The notes under the pieces are model-generated. The model had not been told where the DNA came from and did not search any database. It was given only the letters and a program-made list of their open reading frames with translations. From Leptobrachium leishanense (lineage: Eukaryota > Chordata > Amphibia > Anura > Megophryidae), in NCBI GenBank assembly GCA_009667805.1, contig CM019072.1, positions 35,643,519-35,707,518 of the forward strand: DNA of 64,000 bases, given 5' to 3'. Position 1 is the stretch's first letter, and each line of letters opens with the position of its first letter. A program made the translations under genes and the position numbers. This document shows, piece by piece, positions 37,799 to 50,230 of the stretch.

Positions 37799-37866
37799 AT
37801 GCCAGCGGCCACTCGCCTCCTCGGGAGAAGAGAAGAACGCCGGCGGGGCTTGGCAGCAGAGGTGAG

Positions 37867-38392
37867 AGCTGGGGCAATATATGCCCATGTGAGCTGGGGG
37901 CAGTATATACCCATGTGAGCTGGGGGCAGTATATACCCATGTGAGCTGGGGGCACTATATATTCATGTGAGCTGGGGGCAGTATATACCCATGTGAGCTG
38001 GGGCACTATATATCCATGTGAGCTGGGGGCAAATATACCCATGTGAGCTGGGGCACTATATACCCATGTGAGCTGGGGCAAATATACCCATGTGAGCTGG
38101 GGCAATATATACCCATGTGAGCTGGGGGCAGTATATACCCATGTGAGCTGGGGCACTATATATCCATGTGAGCTGGGGGCAGTATATACCCATGTGAGCT
38201 GGGGCACTATATATCCATGTGAGCTGGGGGCACTATATACCCATGTGAGCTGGGGCAAATATACCCATGTGAGCTGGGGCACTATATACCCATGTGAGCT
38301 GGGGGCAGTTATACCCATGTGAGCTGGGGCAAATATACCCATGTGAGCTGGGGCAATATATATATATATCCATGTAAGCTGGGGGCCAATAT
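37867..38392. repeat. 24-27-bp minisatellite, about 20 copies
   Basis: The unit is close to agctgggggcagtatatacc followed by catgtg; variants have ggggcaaatata and ggggcactatat. The long open frames here (up to 250 codons) are repeats of the unit and not proteins. Confidence 0.95.
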
Positions 38393-39072
38393 ATTCGCCT
38401 GTCACTGCGAACCCAACACCAGCTCTTGGCCAAAGCTGGTAGAATCCCCCCCGAAACCTGTGTCTGAATCTGCCCTTGACCTGGTTTCAATCATATGTAT
38501 CTGATCGGTCACAATGTGTGTCCATTTCTGACAGCGCTTCCCTCCGTTACTTGCGGTGTACCCCAAGGCTCGATACTCCACCCCCTGCTATTCACAATAT
38601 TCATAAATGATCTGCCCAATGTCTGCAAAGCCTCAACTGTACACATGTACGCAGATGACACTGTAATCTATACCAGCAAACCAAATCTCCCGCAGCTGGA
38701 GGCCGGGCTGCAAGAACAATTCACAGGAGGTAGAAAAGTGGATCAAACACAACAAACTTTTTCTAAATACTGACAAAAAGGTTACGATGCTCTTTGGTAC
38801 AGCACCTAAACTACATCAATTGCAAACTCCCCATCTATGTGTTGGGACAAGATCAAATGACACGCTGACCACAGTCACTTCTCTCAAATATCTAGGTATG
38901 TGGTTAGACCCAAATCTATCCTTTGGCCCCCACATCGAAAAAATCTCATCTAGAATTTACCCCAAACTAGGTGCCCTTTACAGAAACAAATCCTGCCTGA
39001 GCCCCGCAGTAAGAAAGCAGATTGTACAGCAAATGCTTATGCCGGCTTTTGAATATGGAGATGTAGTGTATG

Positions 39073-39850
39073 TGTTGCACATATGCTGAAAGTATGGTGA
39101 ATAATTCCAATGTGCGAAGGGAGCGGGCTGGGTGAAACCAAAATTGTTTTTATTTAACAGTTTTCTGCAATGACACAAAGCTTGACTTCTGGTAGGTTTG
39201 CAACAGACATTTTGTTCCTTATACACCAATACACATTTAGATATATACAGTGACATTCACCTATGCAGGACTAGCGTTCTTCAAGAAAATAATAAACAAT
39301 TAAACATGTAAAGATATATGATTACTCAATCTACATTATAGTAGGCTTATGGTGCAATACAATATAATATAATCACATGAGATCCTATAGTCATAACATT
39401 CCTTGTATGCTGGTGAGCTATGACACATCAGCACAACCCACTGACATCTGTATAGTGTCTTATCTAATTACCCAACAGTAGCAACAGCCTTTTCTACTTA
39501 CAGGGACATGAATTGAATCACTTTTGCCCTGTTTATAACACTGGATATGCTCCCTCTTACCTGCAATGACACAAAGCATGACTTCAATTCTGATAGGAAC
39601 ACATGTCAGTTGCAAACCTACCAGGAACAAAAACTCTGCTCTTTGGTTCCCCCTGCTCAGGAAGCATCTTGGATAAACATGCGCTCATCATTCAGGCTTT
39701 TCACTCTGCTGCCATCTACTGGTGGTTTAATAGAAATGCCAGAGCTATAACTCTGAGATTGCTGAAACTGGAAATGTAATAGTTATTAGTGTATGTTTAT
39801 GGGGTACCTGGTTTATTTTAATGGGGTATCTAATTTTTACATACCTTACA
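39073..39850. mobile_element. Solo LTR, 778 bp, inside the LINE
   Basis: It starts TGTTGCACATATGC and ends ACATACCTTACA, with a 4-bp target duplication tatg (39069-39072 and 39851-39854). Comparison with the uninterrupted LINE copy at 44690-44710 (gtgtatgcagccgcc) shows exactly where it landed. An internal repeat (tgcaatgacacaaagc at 39167 and 39562) is present. Confidence 0.82.
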
Positions 39851-41631
39851 TATGCAGCTGCCCCGCAAACACACCTTCAGAAACTTACTACATTGTATAA
39901 CTCATTCTGCCGCTTTGTGCTACAATGTAACTACATGACCCACCATTGTGACATGTTAAAAGAGCTAAACTGGCCGTTGCTGGAATCCAGACGCACCTTC
40001 ACCTTTCCAACCTGGTGTTTAAGAGCTTTTATGGGAAGCTACCACCCTGCCTGAATAAGTTGCTACCCCCAGCAGTTCCTGTCACGACCACTACGCACGC
40101 TGCTGCGCAGAGACGTCGGGTTAAGCCGCTCACTGTCTATTCTAGACCCAGATAATCACGCGCGCTTATCTACCCGTCCCGGCCACACTTTCTCTCACAA
40201 CAGGCACGTAGAGCGCGATATACTGATCCCAGGATTGCAACTCAGTACAAATCTTCTCTTGAACTGACTGACTGAACTGACTAACTATTGACTACGTCTC
40301 CCACAATCCCTGAGCTCACTTTCTTATTCTATTAGTAACGCTGCCACCAGTCATCATGGACACTACGCGTGTCGCAACAGGAGACGCAGGACTTAGCAGC
40401 CGCACTATCCTAGACTCGGACAGTGACTATAGATCCCCACAATCCCCTGCCGTTTCCTGAGCCTAAAGCAAATAGCAATACTCCCAATCTCTTAGCGTGG
40501 ATTTCATCAGCCAGAGTCAGAACTTAAATAGGTTTTATTTATGATATAGAAATACATTTCTTTGCATTGTTATAGGAAAAATAACTAGAATAAATCAATT
40601 AATTAAACACTACACAGCAAATAAAAGAAAAAGGGTGAACCATAGAGCAATTACTTACTAAGAGCTATTCATTAAGCTAGCATCAATGGTCTCCTGGAGC
40701 CTGGAGATAGAGCATGGACAGATCAGTCCTCTTTCGAAGGTACCCCAAGTGATCAGCCCCAGCACATGGCCAGTTTTCAGAATTTATACACTTCCTGATC
40801 CTTCCAGCCCCCACCCACAAATGGCCCAGTGTCCTGCACTACATTTCCCAGAGTCCCCTTTGCTACAGCGCATGTCAATTAATCTTTAATTGCCCAAAGG
40901 TGTCCCTCTTCCCCCCAGACCCCCCTAAGAGATCAAGGATGTGCTTCCTGTCTTTGAAGATGGGGGTCTAGATCTTGGTGCCGGGCTGGCTCCCAAGGTG
41001 TGATTTACTATGTCAGAGTACAAAAGAAATTCCCTTTTTACAGCTACGTGTTATATCCTCCCCCCAGGGGAGAAAGCTAACCATTTTAGCAGGTCTTTCT
41101 CAACAGCTGAAATGTAATCAAAATGGTCAGACACAAATCTGAATATAACTCTATATGGAGGAGATATGTATAAACAGGCAGATAGACACATATATACAGG
41201 CAGGGCCGCCATCTGGGCATTACGCCCAATACTGCCGTAAGGGGCCCGGGCCGCTGGGGCCTGGGGGGAGGATCCCGGGCCCCCAACGGCAGCGGCGTCG
41301 CCCTTTAACAGCTCCGGTATCGGACTCGATGAGTCCGAATCCGGAGCTGTGTCCCTGCTGCTGCTGCAGGAGCCGGAGGAGACTGAGACACTGTGTCTCC
41401 TCCGGCTCCTGGCAGCTTCACTTCCTGGCTGGGCGGGGCCAAGCAGCGTGTGAGGGGCTCCCAAGCACGTTGCTTTGGCTCCGCCCCTCCACTCAGTGAA
41501 GCTGCGCGCCGGAGCTGGAGGGACCAGGAAGAAGACAGAAGAAAAGAAGAGAAGAAAATTAAAGAAAAGGTGAAGAAAAGAAGAGCTGAAGACAGAAGAA
41601 AAGAAGATAGAAGACAGCGAGTGGTGAGCCA

Positions 41632-42250
41632 GGGCCCAGACCCTAAGACCCAGGGCCCAGACCCCTAGGCCCAAACCAGGACCCAGACCCCAAGGCCCAA
41701 ACCCAGGACCCAGACCCCAGGCCCAGACCCCTAGGCCCAGACCTCTAGGCTCAGACCCAGGGCCCAGACCTCTAGGCCCAGACCCCTAGGCCAAACCCAG
41801 GGCCCAGACCCTAGGGCCCAGACCCTAAGACCCAGGGCCCAGACCCCTAGGCCAAACCCAGGGCCCAGACCCTGGGCCCAGACCCCTAGGCCAAACCCAG
41901 GGCCCAGACCCAGGGCCCAGACCCAGGGCCCAGACCCCAAGGCCCAGACCCAAAGCCCAAATACAGACCCAGGGCCCAGACCCTAGGGTCCAGACCCCAT
42001 ACCCAGACCCCATACCCAGACCCCAAGGCCCAGACCCAGGGCCCAGACCCCAGACCCTAGGGCCCAGACCCCAAGGCCCAGACCCAGGGCCCAGACCCTA
42101 GGACCCAGACCCCAAGGCCCAGGGACCAGACCCAGAGACCAGGGCCCAGGCTAGACCCCAGGGACCAGACCTCAGGCCCAGACCTCAGGGACCAGACCCC
42201 AAGGCCCAGTCCCAGGGACCAGACCCAGGGCCCAGACCCAGACCCAAAGG
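41632..42250. repeat. GGCCCAGACCC minisatellite
   Basis: More than 40 copies of an 11-13-bp unit close to ggcccagaccc/cctaggcccagacc inside the hAT element. Open frames on the minus strand here translate to Gly/Trp/Leu-rich repeats and are not genes. Confidence 0.93.
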
Positions 42251-42254
42251 CCAT

Positions 42255-42410
42255 CATACACAGCCCGTTTCTGTGAGATTTATTGCTGTGGATTCTGTGA
42301 TATGTTCAGACACACCGCTCATTACTGTGAGTTTTATTGCTGTGGATACTGTGATAAGCTAATACACACTGCACATTACTGGGAGTTTTATTGCTATGGT
42401 GCTATGTTAT
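42255..42410. repeat. 55-60-bp satellite, about 3 units
   Basis: The same unit as at 33630 and 49680 (tgagttttattgctgtgg, cacattactg), located inside the hAT element. Confidence 0.85.
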
Positions 42411-42959
42411 GTCCTTTTTTTTTGAAGGGGGAGAAAAGCTGTTAGAGGTTGAGGGGGGGCCCTGGGGGGCCCCATCGTGCGGTTTAGTAAGGGGCCCTAT
42501 CATTTCTAATGGCTGCCCTGTATACAGGCAGACCCTGATATAGATCGAAATACAGATCTAATCTGCCACAGTTCCCTCATCTATAACCTCTGATCCAGGA
42601 CCTGCGACTTACTTGCAATACCACAATAGAAAAAGAAAGTGGCTCGATCCTCATTTTCCTACAGAGCACCGCAAATATGGAATAACAACCTCCCAGACAC
42701 CATCAAATCTTCCACCAGTTTAAAGTCACTTAAGAACTCCCTATTAACATACCTCAATACAGAATGCACATGTAAACATGTAGCATTATGAATATATTTA
42801 TTTTCTGTTATTCTGTATATTTGTGTTGTTTTTAATATCTTGAATTTTATTACTTTGTATTTCTGTAACAATTCAATGTTCTTGAACCCAGGACATACTT
42901 GAAAATGAGAGAAATCTCAGTGTATTCTTCCTGGTAAAATCCTTTATAAATAAATAAAC

Positions 42960-43500
42960 CGCCGAACACCTCCGATCAGCTTCCAACCACCGCCACTGGA
43001 TGGGGGTAAAACAAATGCCATTTTTAAAAGGTGTTCTAAACAAAAATAATCCATGAAAATAATAAATAAGGTCCTATGAATAACAAAAAAATCTGTTAAA
43101 GAATAATAAAAAACATTTAAAAAAAAATCTGAAATAAAAAATGTTGCTAAAAAAACAGAAAAAATGCATTAAAAATTAATAAAAAGACTTTTTGCTGCAA
43201 AATAAACTAGACGGTTGAATAAAAACGGGGATTTTTTTTTACATTGAACCCCAAGGTATTCTCCTGTTTAAAGGGGGTCGATCTAAAGCACCGAAAATCT
43301 GGGCATTTCACCAACTTTCTAGTGCTGTTCGGCATTCTGATTAGATTAACCATTACTTATCTATGGGGAATTTCACTGCTGCCGAAGATAGCCAAATTGC
43401 ACTGTATTTACTTGGCAATTCACCAATATTTGGCGAGTTGCCATGAAATTGCATCGTGCGGGGAAATTCACTGTTCAGCACAATTACAAACAAATAACCC
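42960..43500. mobile_element. Partial family-Q element
   Basis: attagattaaccattactt...ggggaatttcactgctgcc...ggcaattcaccaatatttgg corresponds to 49409-49500 in the family-Q element. The ends are not preserved. Confidence 0.5.
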
Positions 43501-44364
43501 CTATAGTTACATAGGCTGAAAAAAAGACGTTCGTCCATCGAATTCATCCAGACCGTTAATGGGGAGACACTACTGGTTAACAGCGGTTACACAAATTTTT
43601 TCATTAGCGATTACAATTGATGGGAAACAAAGGGCAACCCTCTGTAAAGAGGTCCAAAGCGATCATACAGAGCCACTCTTGATGGGAGGCTCAGAATTAT
43701 GTAAGTAAGTAGTATATCTCTTATTCTCCATATCAGTTTTTCTGCACAGAATTGTGCTATATATTTTTCTATCGAGGTACATTGACATTAAGCAAGATCA
43801 TCTCCATTTGTGCAACACCACGATATCGTCTTGATGGGCGAGGCCCCCCAGAGAGGCCTGAACGCGACACCAATGAGCCTACAGGCTCCTTCTTGTGAGT
43901 GGAACCTTTGCCACATTCTATAACCAACTGTTTATACCTACGATATTGCACAATTGGATTTTGTTCTATTAATTTCAGGTGTCAATAATTAAGGGATCGT
44001 TGGATTCACTTGAAGTTATCCAAACATATCCACTACGAAGGAGGAACATCATTTGAACATTATATTTGCGCTCCCAGTTTACAGATTTGTACCTTTTATA
44101 GTGACATGTTGCACAAGTGTATTGATCATGGAACGTTCCATCCTTTTATCACTAGGGGGAGCCAGAAGACGTGTTTATAGGAGGCTTTGCTTAACGCGAA
44201 ATTGGAAACCAGTAAACAACTGTGCATATTTTTTAATTTGCTCGTTCGGTTCTTTTTAATTTTTTTGTCTATATTTAAATTTCGACTTACATTTGGGTTA
44301 ATGCACACCTGTTATGCCCAAAACAAGCTGGGCTCAATGGTCAGGGATTCACTCCCTTTGTATA
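43501..44364. other. Spacer, no gene recognised
   Basis: Unassigned sequence with several short open frames lacking motifs. Confidence 0.35.
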
Positions 44365-45640
44365 CGTATCAAAAACAACAAACTTTTTTTAAATACTGAC
44401 AAAACTGTAACGATGCTCTTTGGAACAGCACCTAAACTACACAAATTGCAAAATCCCCATCTATGTGTTGGGACAAAATCAAATGGCATGCTGACCACAG
44501 TCACTTCTCTCAAGTATCTAGGTATGTGGTTGGACCCTAATCTATCCTTTGGCCCCCACATCGAAAAACTCGCATCTAAATTTTACCCCAAACTAGGTGC
44601 CCTGTACAGAAACAAATCCTGCCTGAGTCCCGCGGTAAAAAAGCAGACTGTACAGCAAATGCTTATGTCGGCTATTGATTACGGAGATGTAGTGTATGCA
44701 GCCGCCCCGCAAACACACCTTCATAAACTTACTACATTGTATAACTCATTCTGCCGCTTTGCGCTTCAATGTAACTACATGACCCACCATTGTGACATGT
44801 TAAAAGAGCTAAACTGGCCATCGCTGGAATCCAGACACACCCTTCACCTTTCCAGCCTGGTGTTTGAGGCTAGGGTCAGACGAGCGTGATTTCTACGGAC
44901 TGTACGTCCGTGCACACGGACGTATGTCAGTACGGAAGACACAGTAGTGGCCACACAGTCCGTTTTTTTCACTGACGTATATATTTTGACGGATGTAGGA
45001 GGGAAAATAAATTAAAAAGCAAAACCATTTTGTCCGTGAAAAATGCTGGACGCATAAATGCAGTCCGTCTGACCACGTTCCATCACTCACACACAAAGCT
45101 ATGCGGACGTTGCGGACGCAGCGCACTTTGTGCAGCCGTTCTAGTGGTTGTACGTTCTTGCCTGCCTTGCGTCCGTTTGCCGCGGCCGTGGTGCGTCCGC
45201 AGTTCAGTGCGGACGTACTTTGTGTAACAGGCTCCATTGGACTTTCTTTCATGCTATCACGGACGTACTTTTAGGCGCAATCACGGACGTGAACACTACG
45301 CTCGTCTGACCCCAGCCTAAGCACCACAATTATGGAATAACCTCCCAGACACCATCAAATCTTCCCCCAGTCTTAAGTCACTCAAAAGCTCCTTACTAAC
45401 ATACCTCAATACAGAATGCACCTGTAAACATGTAACCTAGTGACTATATTTCCTACATATTTATTTTCTGTTAATCTGTATATTTGTGGGGTTTTTTTTT
45501 GTTTTTTTTTTTAATGTCTTGCATTGTATTACTTTGTATTTCTGTAACTAACACTTCAATGTTCATGAACCCAGGACATACTTGAAAACGAGAGAAATCT
45601 CAATGTATCCTTCCTGGTAAAATCCTTTATAAATAAATAC
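44365..45640 (+). pseudogene. L2-like LINE 3' part, split by a Harbinger-like MITE
   Basis: The frame 44314-44870 reads TVTMLFGTAPKLHKLQNP, YLGMWLDPNLSFGPHIEKL, YGDVVYAAAPQTH and LKELNWPSLESRH, closely matching the LINE at 38440. The family-H MITE interrupts it. The last residues and the ttcctggtaaaatcctttat tail follow at 45321-45640. The 5' part is missing. Confidence 0.88.
44868..45317. mobile_element. Harbinger-like MITE (family H), 450 bp
   Basis: GGCTAGGGTCAGACGA start and TCGTCTGACCCCAGCC end, with tga/taa at the sides. It has about 25 bp more than other copies near the left end (ctgtacgtccgtgcacacgg). Closest to 16383-16807. Confidence 0.9.
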
Positions 45641-46374
45641 GTCAGATTTTTTACAGACCTCTAACTGAAAAAAGGGAGTTATTCCCTCTCAAGATTTAGC
45701 TGTCAGGACGGGGGACATACCGTATGAGGAGTGACAGTTCTGAGCGGAAATCCGTTCTCCGCTCCGGATTGTCGGCAGTCATTGCACCAATGTCATTAGT
45801 GAAGGTCAATCGCACATTGTTGTACAACAGCCATCTGATGGCAGCGCCCGTCTCTGGATTGGTACAAACAGCGATATGTCATCAAGGGATGAGATATCAC
45901 ATTGATCTTTTAGACCAGGCCTCAAAATGCAGATGCAGGGCAGGATAATGGTTAGGTGGGGCAACTAGTGGCGAGTAACTCTTAAGGCCTGGCTAGTAGC
46001 TTGGGACTTGAAAGTTTGAGCCCTGCTTTAGACCAATATTATATCCACCCCCTGATGGGAACAAAAAAAATAGATCACAGAAAACGAGCACCTTTTTCAG
46101 TACAGTAGCACTTTATCCCCTTAATGAAGGGCAGGTGTCGCCCGTCAGGGGTGGGTTAACATCGTTGAGGCGTACAGGTGCGCCTCGCCAACAAGTGGCA
46201 CGCCGGCGGCTGATTTTGGGCCCCCCCTGCAACCATTGTGCGTTCAGGTCGTCTCTGAAGCCAACTGCGCGTTGCGTGCCAGCTGCGGGGAGGGGCCGAG
46301 GCAGCCCATTGAAGACAGCAGCCCTCCCGCCATCAGGACGGTATAGAGTGTCCTGCGGCGGCAAGAGGTTATAT
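45641..46374. other. Spacer, no gene recognised
   Basis: GC-rich in its right half (46130-46370); no element ends or exon found. Confidence 0.35.
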
Positions 46375-46490
46375 CAGGGCTGTCAAACTCCAGCCGGCCA
46401 GATGTTTCTGAACTACAACTCCCATGATTCATTGGCCATCTGTTGCATTCAAAGAATTCTGGGACTTGTAGGACATCCCTGTTTTAAGCA
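46375..46490. repeat. Short dispersed repeat with actacaactcccatgatt
   Basis: gggctgtcaaactccagccgg...gaactacaactcccatg resembles the 'gatgttttgg' hAT-like family, but the right end is different (gacatccctgttttaag). Confidence 0.45.
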
Positions 46491-46758
46491 GTAATTTCGC
46501 TACAAATGATAAGAGTACAGTGCCTCAATGAGACTGTTATTGCAGAGCATTCTGGTGAACTCCATTCAACAGTTAATGAGGTGGAGGAGTGTATGTTTAG
46601 ATAAGGCTGCAAGAGGCTATTGTTGTCCAGGCTACTCAAAATAAGAGATGGCAGCTGTACAAGATAAAACAAGGAACTTAAAAGACTTCCAATCTACCCC
46701 CGGTAATGTCCTTTGAATATACCACACACGATACAGTGATGTCAGTCATCGACTAATA

Positions 46759-47393
46759 CAGCAGTTCCCAACCTGTGGTACCCCTGGGGTACTTACAAGG
46801 ACACCTGGAGCAACGAGTACAAAAATGTGTAGTGTCAGACCCAAGTGGCTCAGGCTGCCATTTGATCGCCCATTTGACACAGCCTATTTGATTTCTCATT
46901 CCGGGCGGCGCCCGCTGCCACACTTGCAGCCACGGCGCTTCCCGGCTGTGTTTTCTAGGCTGCAGTGTGATGTCCTACCTAGGTGGCCCAGCCGGTTGAG
47001 ACCAAAAGATGGTGCCCAGCCCCCTCTGATGACGCCAGAGGGCGTGCCGGCGGCCGTATGATGTCTCTGCCTAGCCCTACAAATAAGGCCCGTCCTGGCA
47101 GTTCTCACAATGTGGCGCTCTGAAAAAAACGGATCAATTTTATTTGCCTGGCCGGAAGGAAAATGCTTCATTTGGCGGCGACTTGTAAAAAAAATTATCC
47201 CCCCCCCCCCCAGGCCCCAGAATAATAATAAAAAAAAAAAAAAAAAAAACACATTAAATTTGCCCCCAGGTGGAAGGCAAATGAATTATTTTAAAAAAAA
47301 AATCTTATTCTGGGGATTTTTTTATATGAGGGGTGCAATTTATGGAAATGGTTGCCAGGGGTTACTCGGGTGAAAAAAGGTTGGGAACCACTG
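46759..47393. mobile_element. hAT element, 635 bp
   Basis: The ends CAGCAGTTCCCAACCT and AGGTTGGGAACCACTG, with an exact 8-bp duplication gactaata (46751-46758 and 47394-47401). The centre is GC-rich, followed by a poly-C/poly-A stretch (47200-47250). No transposase. Confidence 0.9.
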
Positions 47394-47531
47394 GACTAAT
47401 AAGACTCCATTCTATGGCCAATGCCACACATTGAGTGACCAACTGAGACAAAGATACTGTGGGGGCAGTTTACAACACAAAAGATCACAAAATGGACGCA
47501 CCCCGTAACACATACAGTGTAAAATATTATA

Positions 47532-47825
47532 TTAACCCTTTTACAGCATAGGACACCCAGTGACGGGTTGGCCTTAATGCCGCTAGAAATGGCATAGCAC
47601 ACCCTGCAGGTGTGTATGGGCCACGATAGTCCCACCCACAGGTTGGCGTGTGGCACGTATCATTGGCTGCCTTGGGACAGCTTGAACTTAGGCCGTCCCC
47701 TTGCAGCCAATGAAGTGCACCACTTGTCAGCTGCGTAGGTGGCCTGAAGGAGGGGCTGCCGCATCCGGCGGCAAGGCGCACTACTACGTTCCGCCGGCAT
47801 TAATGCCCCAGCGATAAGGGGTTAA
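47532..47825. mobile_element. TTAA-flanked MITE, 294 bp
   Basis: TTAACCCTTTTACAGC at the left and GCGATAAGGGGTTAA at the right. A third TTAA family, with an interior unlike 716 and 17577. Confidence 0.7.
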
Positions 47826-47895
47826 CTAAACATACAGAGAAAAACAAAAGGACACAAAGATATCACCAACATAAAATAAACCAAAATTAGACATA

Positions 47896-49583
47896 CAGGG
47901 TTATTCAAAGAGATTCGAAAAGTCACCGCACGGTCGGTAACTTTTCGTTCTCTTCAATTCGGTGTGAATCGGCTTTCCCATTTTGGCGACCCTGCGGTGT
48001 ATTCAGCAAGCACCACAGGTCTGTCGAAGTGCAGGGAAAGGCTGTCGAAAACCTGCCGAAAACCCGGCGAATGCACGCCGAAATCCCGCAAACACTCGAG
48101 CAGGAGCAGATCACACGCAGCGAAGCTGCTGGAAAAAGCCGACACCGCAGACGAATGCAGTGAATAAATTAGCAAAACAGTTTGCTTGAATGTTTGAAAA
48201 GTGAAACGCTGTTTGCAAAGAAACTACTGAGCGAAAATGTCTGAAATTTACATATGAGGTCCAGGAAATGATAATAAAAAGGGCTGTTACAGAAAAAATA
48301 AGTAAACTTAAAAAACAAAATAAAGGAAATTGGACTTTTTGGGAAAAAAATAAATGCTTAAAATATCCAAAAATCTAGTGTAGCACTGCTTTAAAAACTG
48401 TATTCTGGTGCATTGAATTATTACTGCCATCAGAGGGAGACATCGTGGAATATACTGGACAGAGCAGACTCCATCTCCCATCACCCTTTGCGGAGAGGAG
48501 GAAGAAGATCAGCAGCCTCGTGCAAGGGATGGGCATTGTAAGCAGAGCCACGAGAGACATAGGACGCACGCTGGGGCTGTTAGTGTGAAACCAGGCCGGA
48601 GTGTGAAGTTGCTACAGTCCTGTTAAAGATTGTGCTGTTTCCTGAGCATTACGAGTACAGAGCGAGCAGTGAGAGAGAACAGTCACAGGTGACACTTCTG
48701 GGATCCTGGCAGAGTTGGAACGCAGAGAGATAGCGGCATCCATTGCTGCAGTGGTCGGAGAGAGAGTGTGCATCGGCAGGCTGTGTACAAGCTGAACTGT
48801 TCTTGACAGGGTGCAGTTTGGGAGAACAGGGACATCGTGTGAGGAGAGGCTACAAACTGGAGAGGAGTGCTGGCGGCCTATGTGTTCGTGTTCTGGCGGA
48901 GGAGAGCCCTATCGGGAGTGCAGGCGTTGGCAGCATTGAGTTCCCTGTCGAACACGACGATCACAGCGCAGATCAGCCGGCGGAAAAAGCCGACACTGCA
49001 GACGAACATGGTAAAAAAACAAAAAAAAAAAACACCGTACGCTTGAAAATTGAAACGCTGTTTGCAGAAAAACTACTGAATGAAAAAGGTCTGGTATTTA
49101 CACATAAGGTCCTATGAATGATAATAAAAAGGTCTGTTAAGGAAATTTGTTTTAAAAAAAAACATTTTAAAAATAAGAAAAAAGGAAAAAAAATTGCCGA
49201 AAAATGCCTAAAAGATCCTAAAAACAAATCTATGAATAAAGAGACTTTTTACAGCAGAATAAAATAAACAGTTTATTAGATATTGAATTAAAACAGGAAT
49301 ATTTTTAACATTGAAGCCTATGGGATTCTCCTGAATAAACCTGTCGAATGAAACCAACAAAGGGCAGGTCATTTCACTGACATTCCTCAGCTGTTTTGTG
49401 TTCTCTGAAAAGATTAACCATTGCTTCTGTATGGGGGATTTCACTGCCCTCGAACAGGCACCATACGTGCAGGCAATTCGCCAGAATTTGGCAAATTGCC
49501 TGCTCTCTGAATAGCCGAATGGCCCCGACATGTCCCTGTATGCTGAATTTCAGTGTCATTTCGGATCTCTCTGAATAACCCCC
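47896..49583. mobile_element. Family-Q DNA element with internal duplication and LTR-like insertion
   Basis: Left CAGGGTTATTCAAAGAGATTC and right GATCTCTCTGAATAACCC match the two ends of 18287-19147 in reverse. A segment (ggaaaaagccgacaccgcag...aaaggnctgttac) occurs twice in direct orientation (48128-48295 and 48978-49140). The text between them starts TGTAGCACTG (48379), like the LTRs at 54405 and 57007. Confidence 0.65.
48379..48960. mobile_element. LTR-like insertion related to 54405/57007
   Basis: TGTAGCACTGCTTTAAAAAC...ccatcagagggagac...tctcccatca is similar in layout to the starts of the two LTRs. The right end is not recognised. Confidence 0.45.
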
Positions 49584-49679
49584 ATAGTTGCCAACAGACT
49601 GTTCCTAGCGGATACGGCTTGTTACGGGAACCAAAGTCTATGAGGTCCTTTGGCTTTATAATGTGCAGTGTGTAGGAGT

Positions 49680-50225
49680 TTGAGTGTATCACAGAGCTCC
49701 ACAGCAATAAAATTCACAGTAATATGCGCTGTGTAGGAGTTACGCTTATCAGAGCTCCATAGCGATAAAACTCACACTCATACACACCGCACATTACTGT
49801 GAGTTTTATTGCTGTGGCGTTCTGTGATATGCTCATACACACTGCACATTACTGCAAGTTTTATTTCTGTGGAGCTCTGTGATACACTCATGCACACCGC
49901 ACATTACTGTATCACAGAGCTCCACAGAAATAAAACTTGCAGTAATATGTGCTATGTATGAGAGTATCACAGAGTTCCACAGCAATAAAACTCACAGTAA
50001 TGTGCGGTGTGTATGAGTGAATCACAGAACGCCACAGCAATACAACTCACAGTAATGTGCAGTGTGAATGAGCATATCACAGAGCTCCACAGCAATAAAA
50101 CTCGCAGTAATATGTGCTATGTATGAGTGTATCACAGAGCTCCACAGCAATACAACAACTCACAGTAATGCGCGGTGTGTATGAGCGAATCACAGAACGC
50201 CACAGCAATACAACTCACAGTAATT
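49680..50225. repeat. 55-60-bp satellite array with orientation switches, about 9-10 units
   Basis: Units with cacagcaataaaactcacagtaatgtg appear in one orientation at 49680-49770 and 49915-50225 and inverted at about 49770-49912. The same unit is found at 33630 and 42255. Confidence 0.9.
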
Positions 50226-50230
50226 TGTGG

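Larger units (their letters stand above)
41201..42520. mobile_element. hAT element, 1320 bp, nested in the LTR
   Basis: The ends CAGGGCCGCCAT and ATGGCTGCCCTG are inverted and an exact 8-bp duplication tatacagg lies at 41193-41200 and 42521-42528. No transposase is present; the interior has captured a GGCCCAGACCC minisatellite and satellite units. Confidence 0.9.
40080..42570. mobile_element. Solo LTR (about 1.16 kb) with nested hAT, inside the LINE
   Basis: It starts TGTCACGACC and ends ATCTGCCACA; a 5-bp duplication gttcc lies at 40075-40079 and 42571-42575. Removing it rejoins the LINE text ccagcagttcc...ctcatc. A hAT element (41201-42520) is inserted near its right end. Confidence 0.8.
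38440..42957 (+). pseudogene. L2-like LINE, 5' truncated, split by two LTRs
   Basis: Coding remnants in order: LTWFQSY (about 38475), CGVPQGSILHPLLFTIFINDLP and MYADDTVIYTS (38554-38680), LFGTAPKLHQLQTP...YLGMWLDPNLSFGPHIEKI (38787-39072), then after the first insertion YAAAPQTHLQKL...LKELNWPLLESR (about 39850-40074), then after the second the C-terminus and 3' tail acatacttgaaaatgagag...ataaataaa (42890-42957). Frameshifts and stops break it as well as the insertions. Confidence 0.88.

Noticed and set aside
37653..38405. A 250-codon minus-strand open frame with repeated PQLTWVY-like units
   Set aside because: It translates the 26-bp minisatellite; several frames on both strands stay open for the same reason.
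41051..42257. Several Gly/Trp/Leu-rich minus-strand frames
   Set aside because: They read the GGCCCAGACCC minisatellite inside a hAT element.
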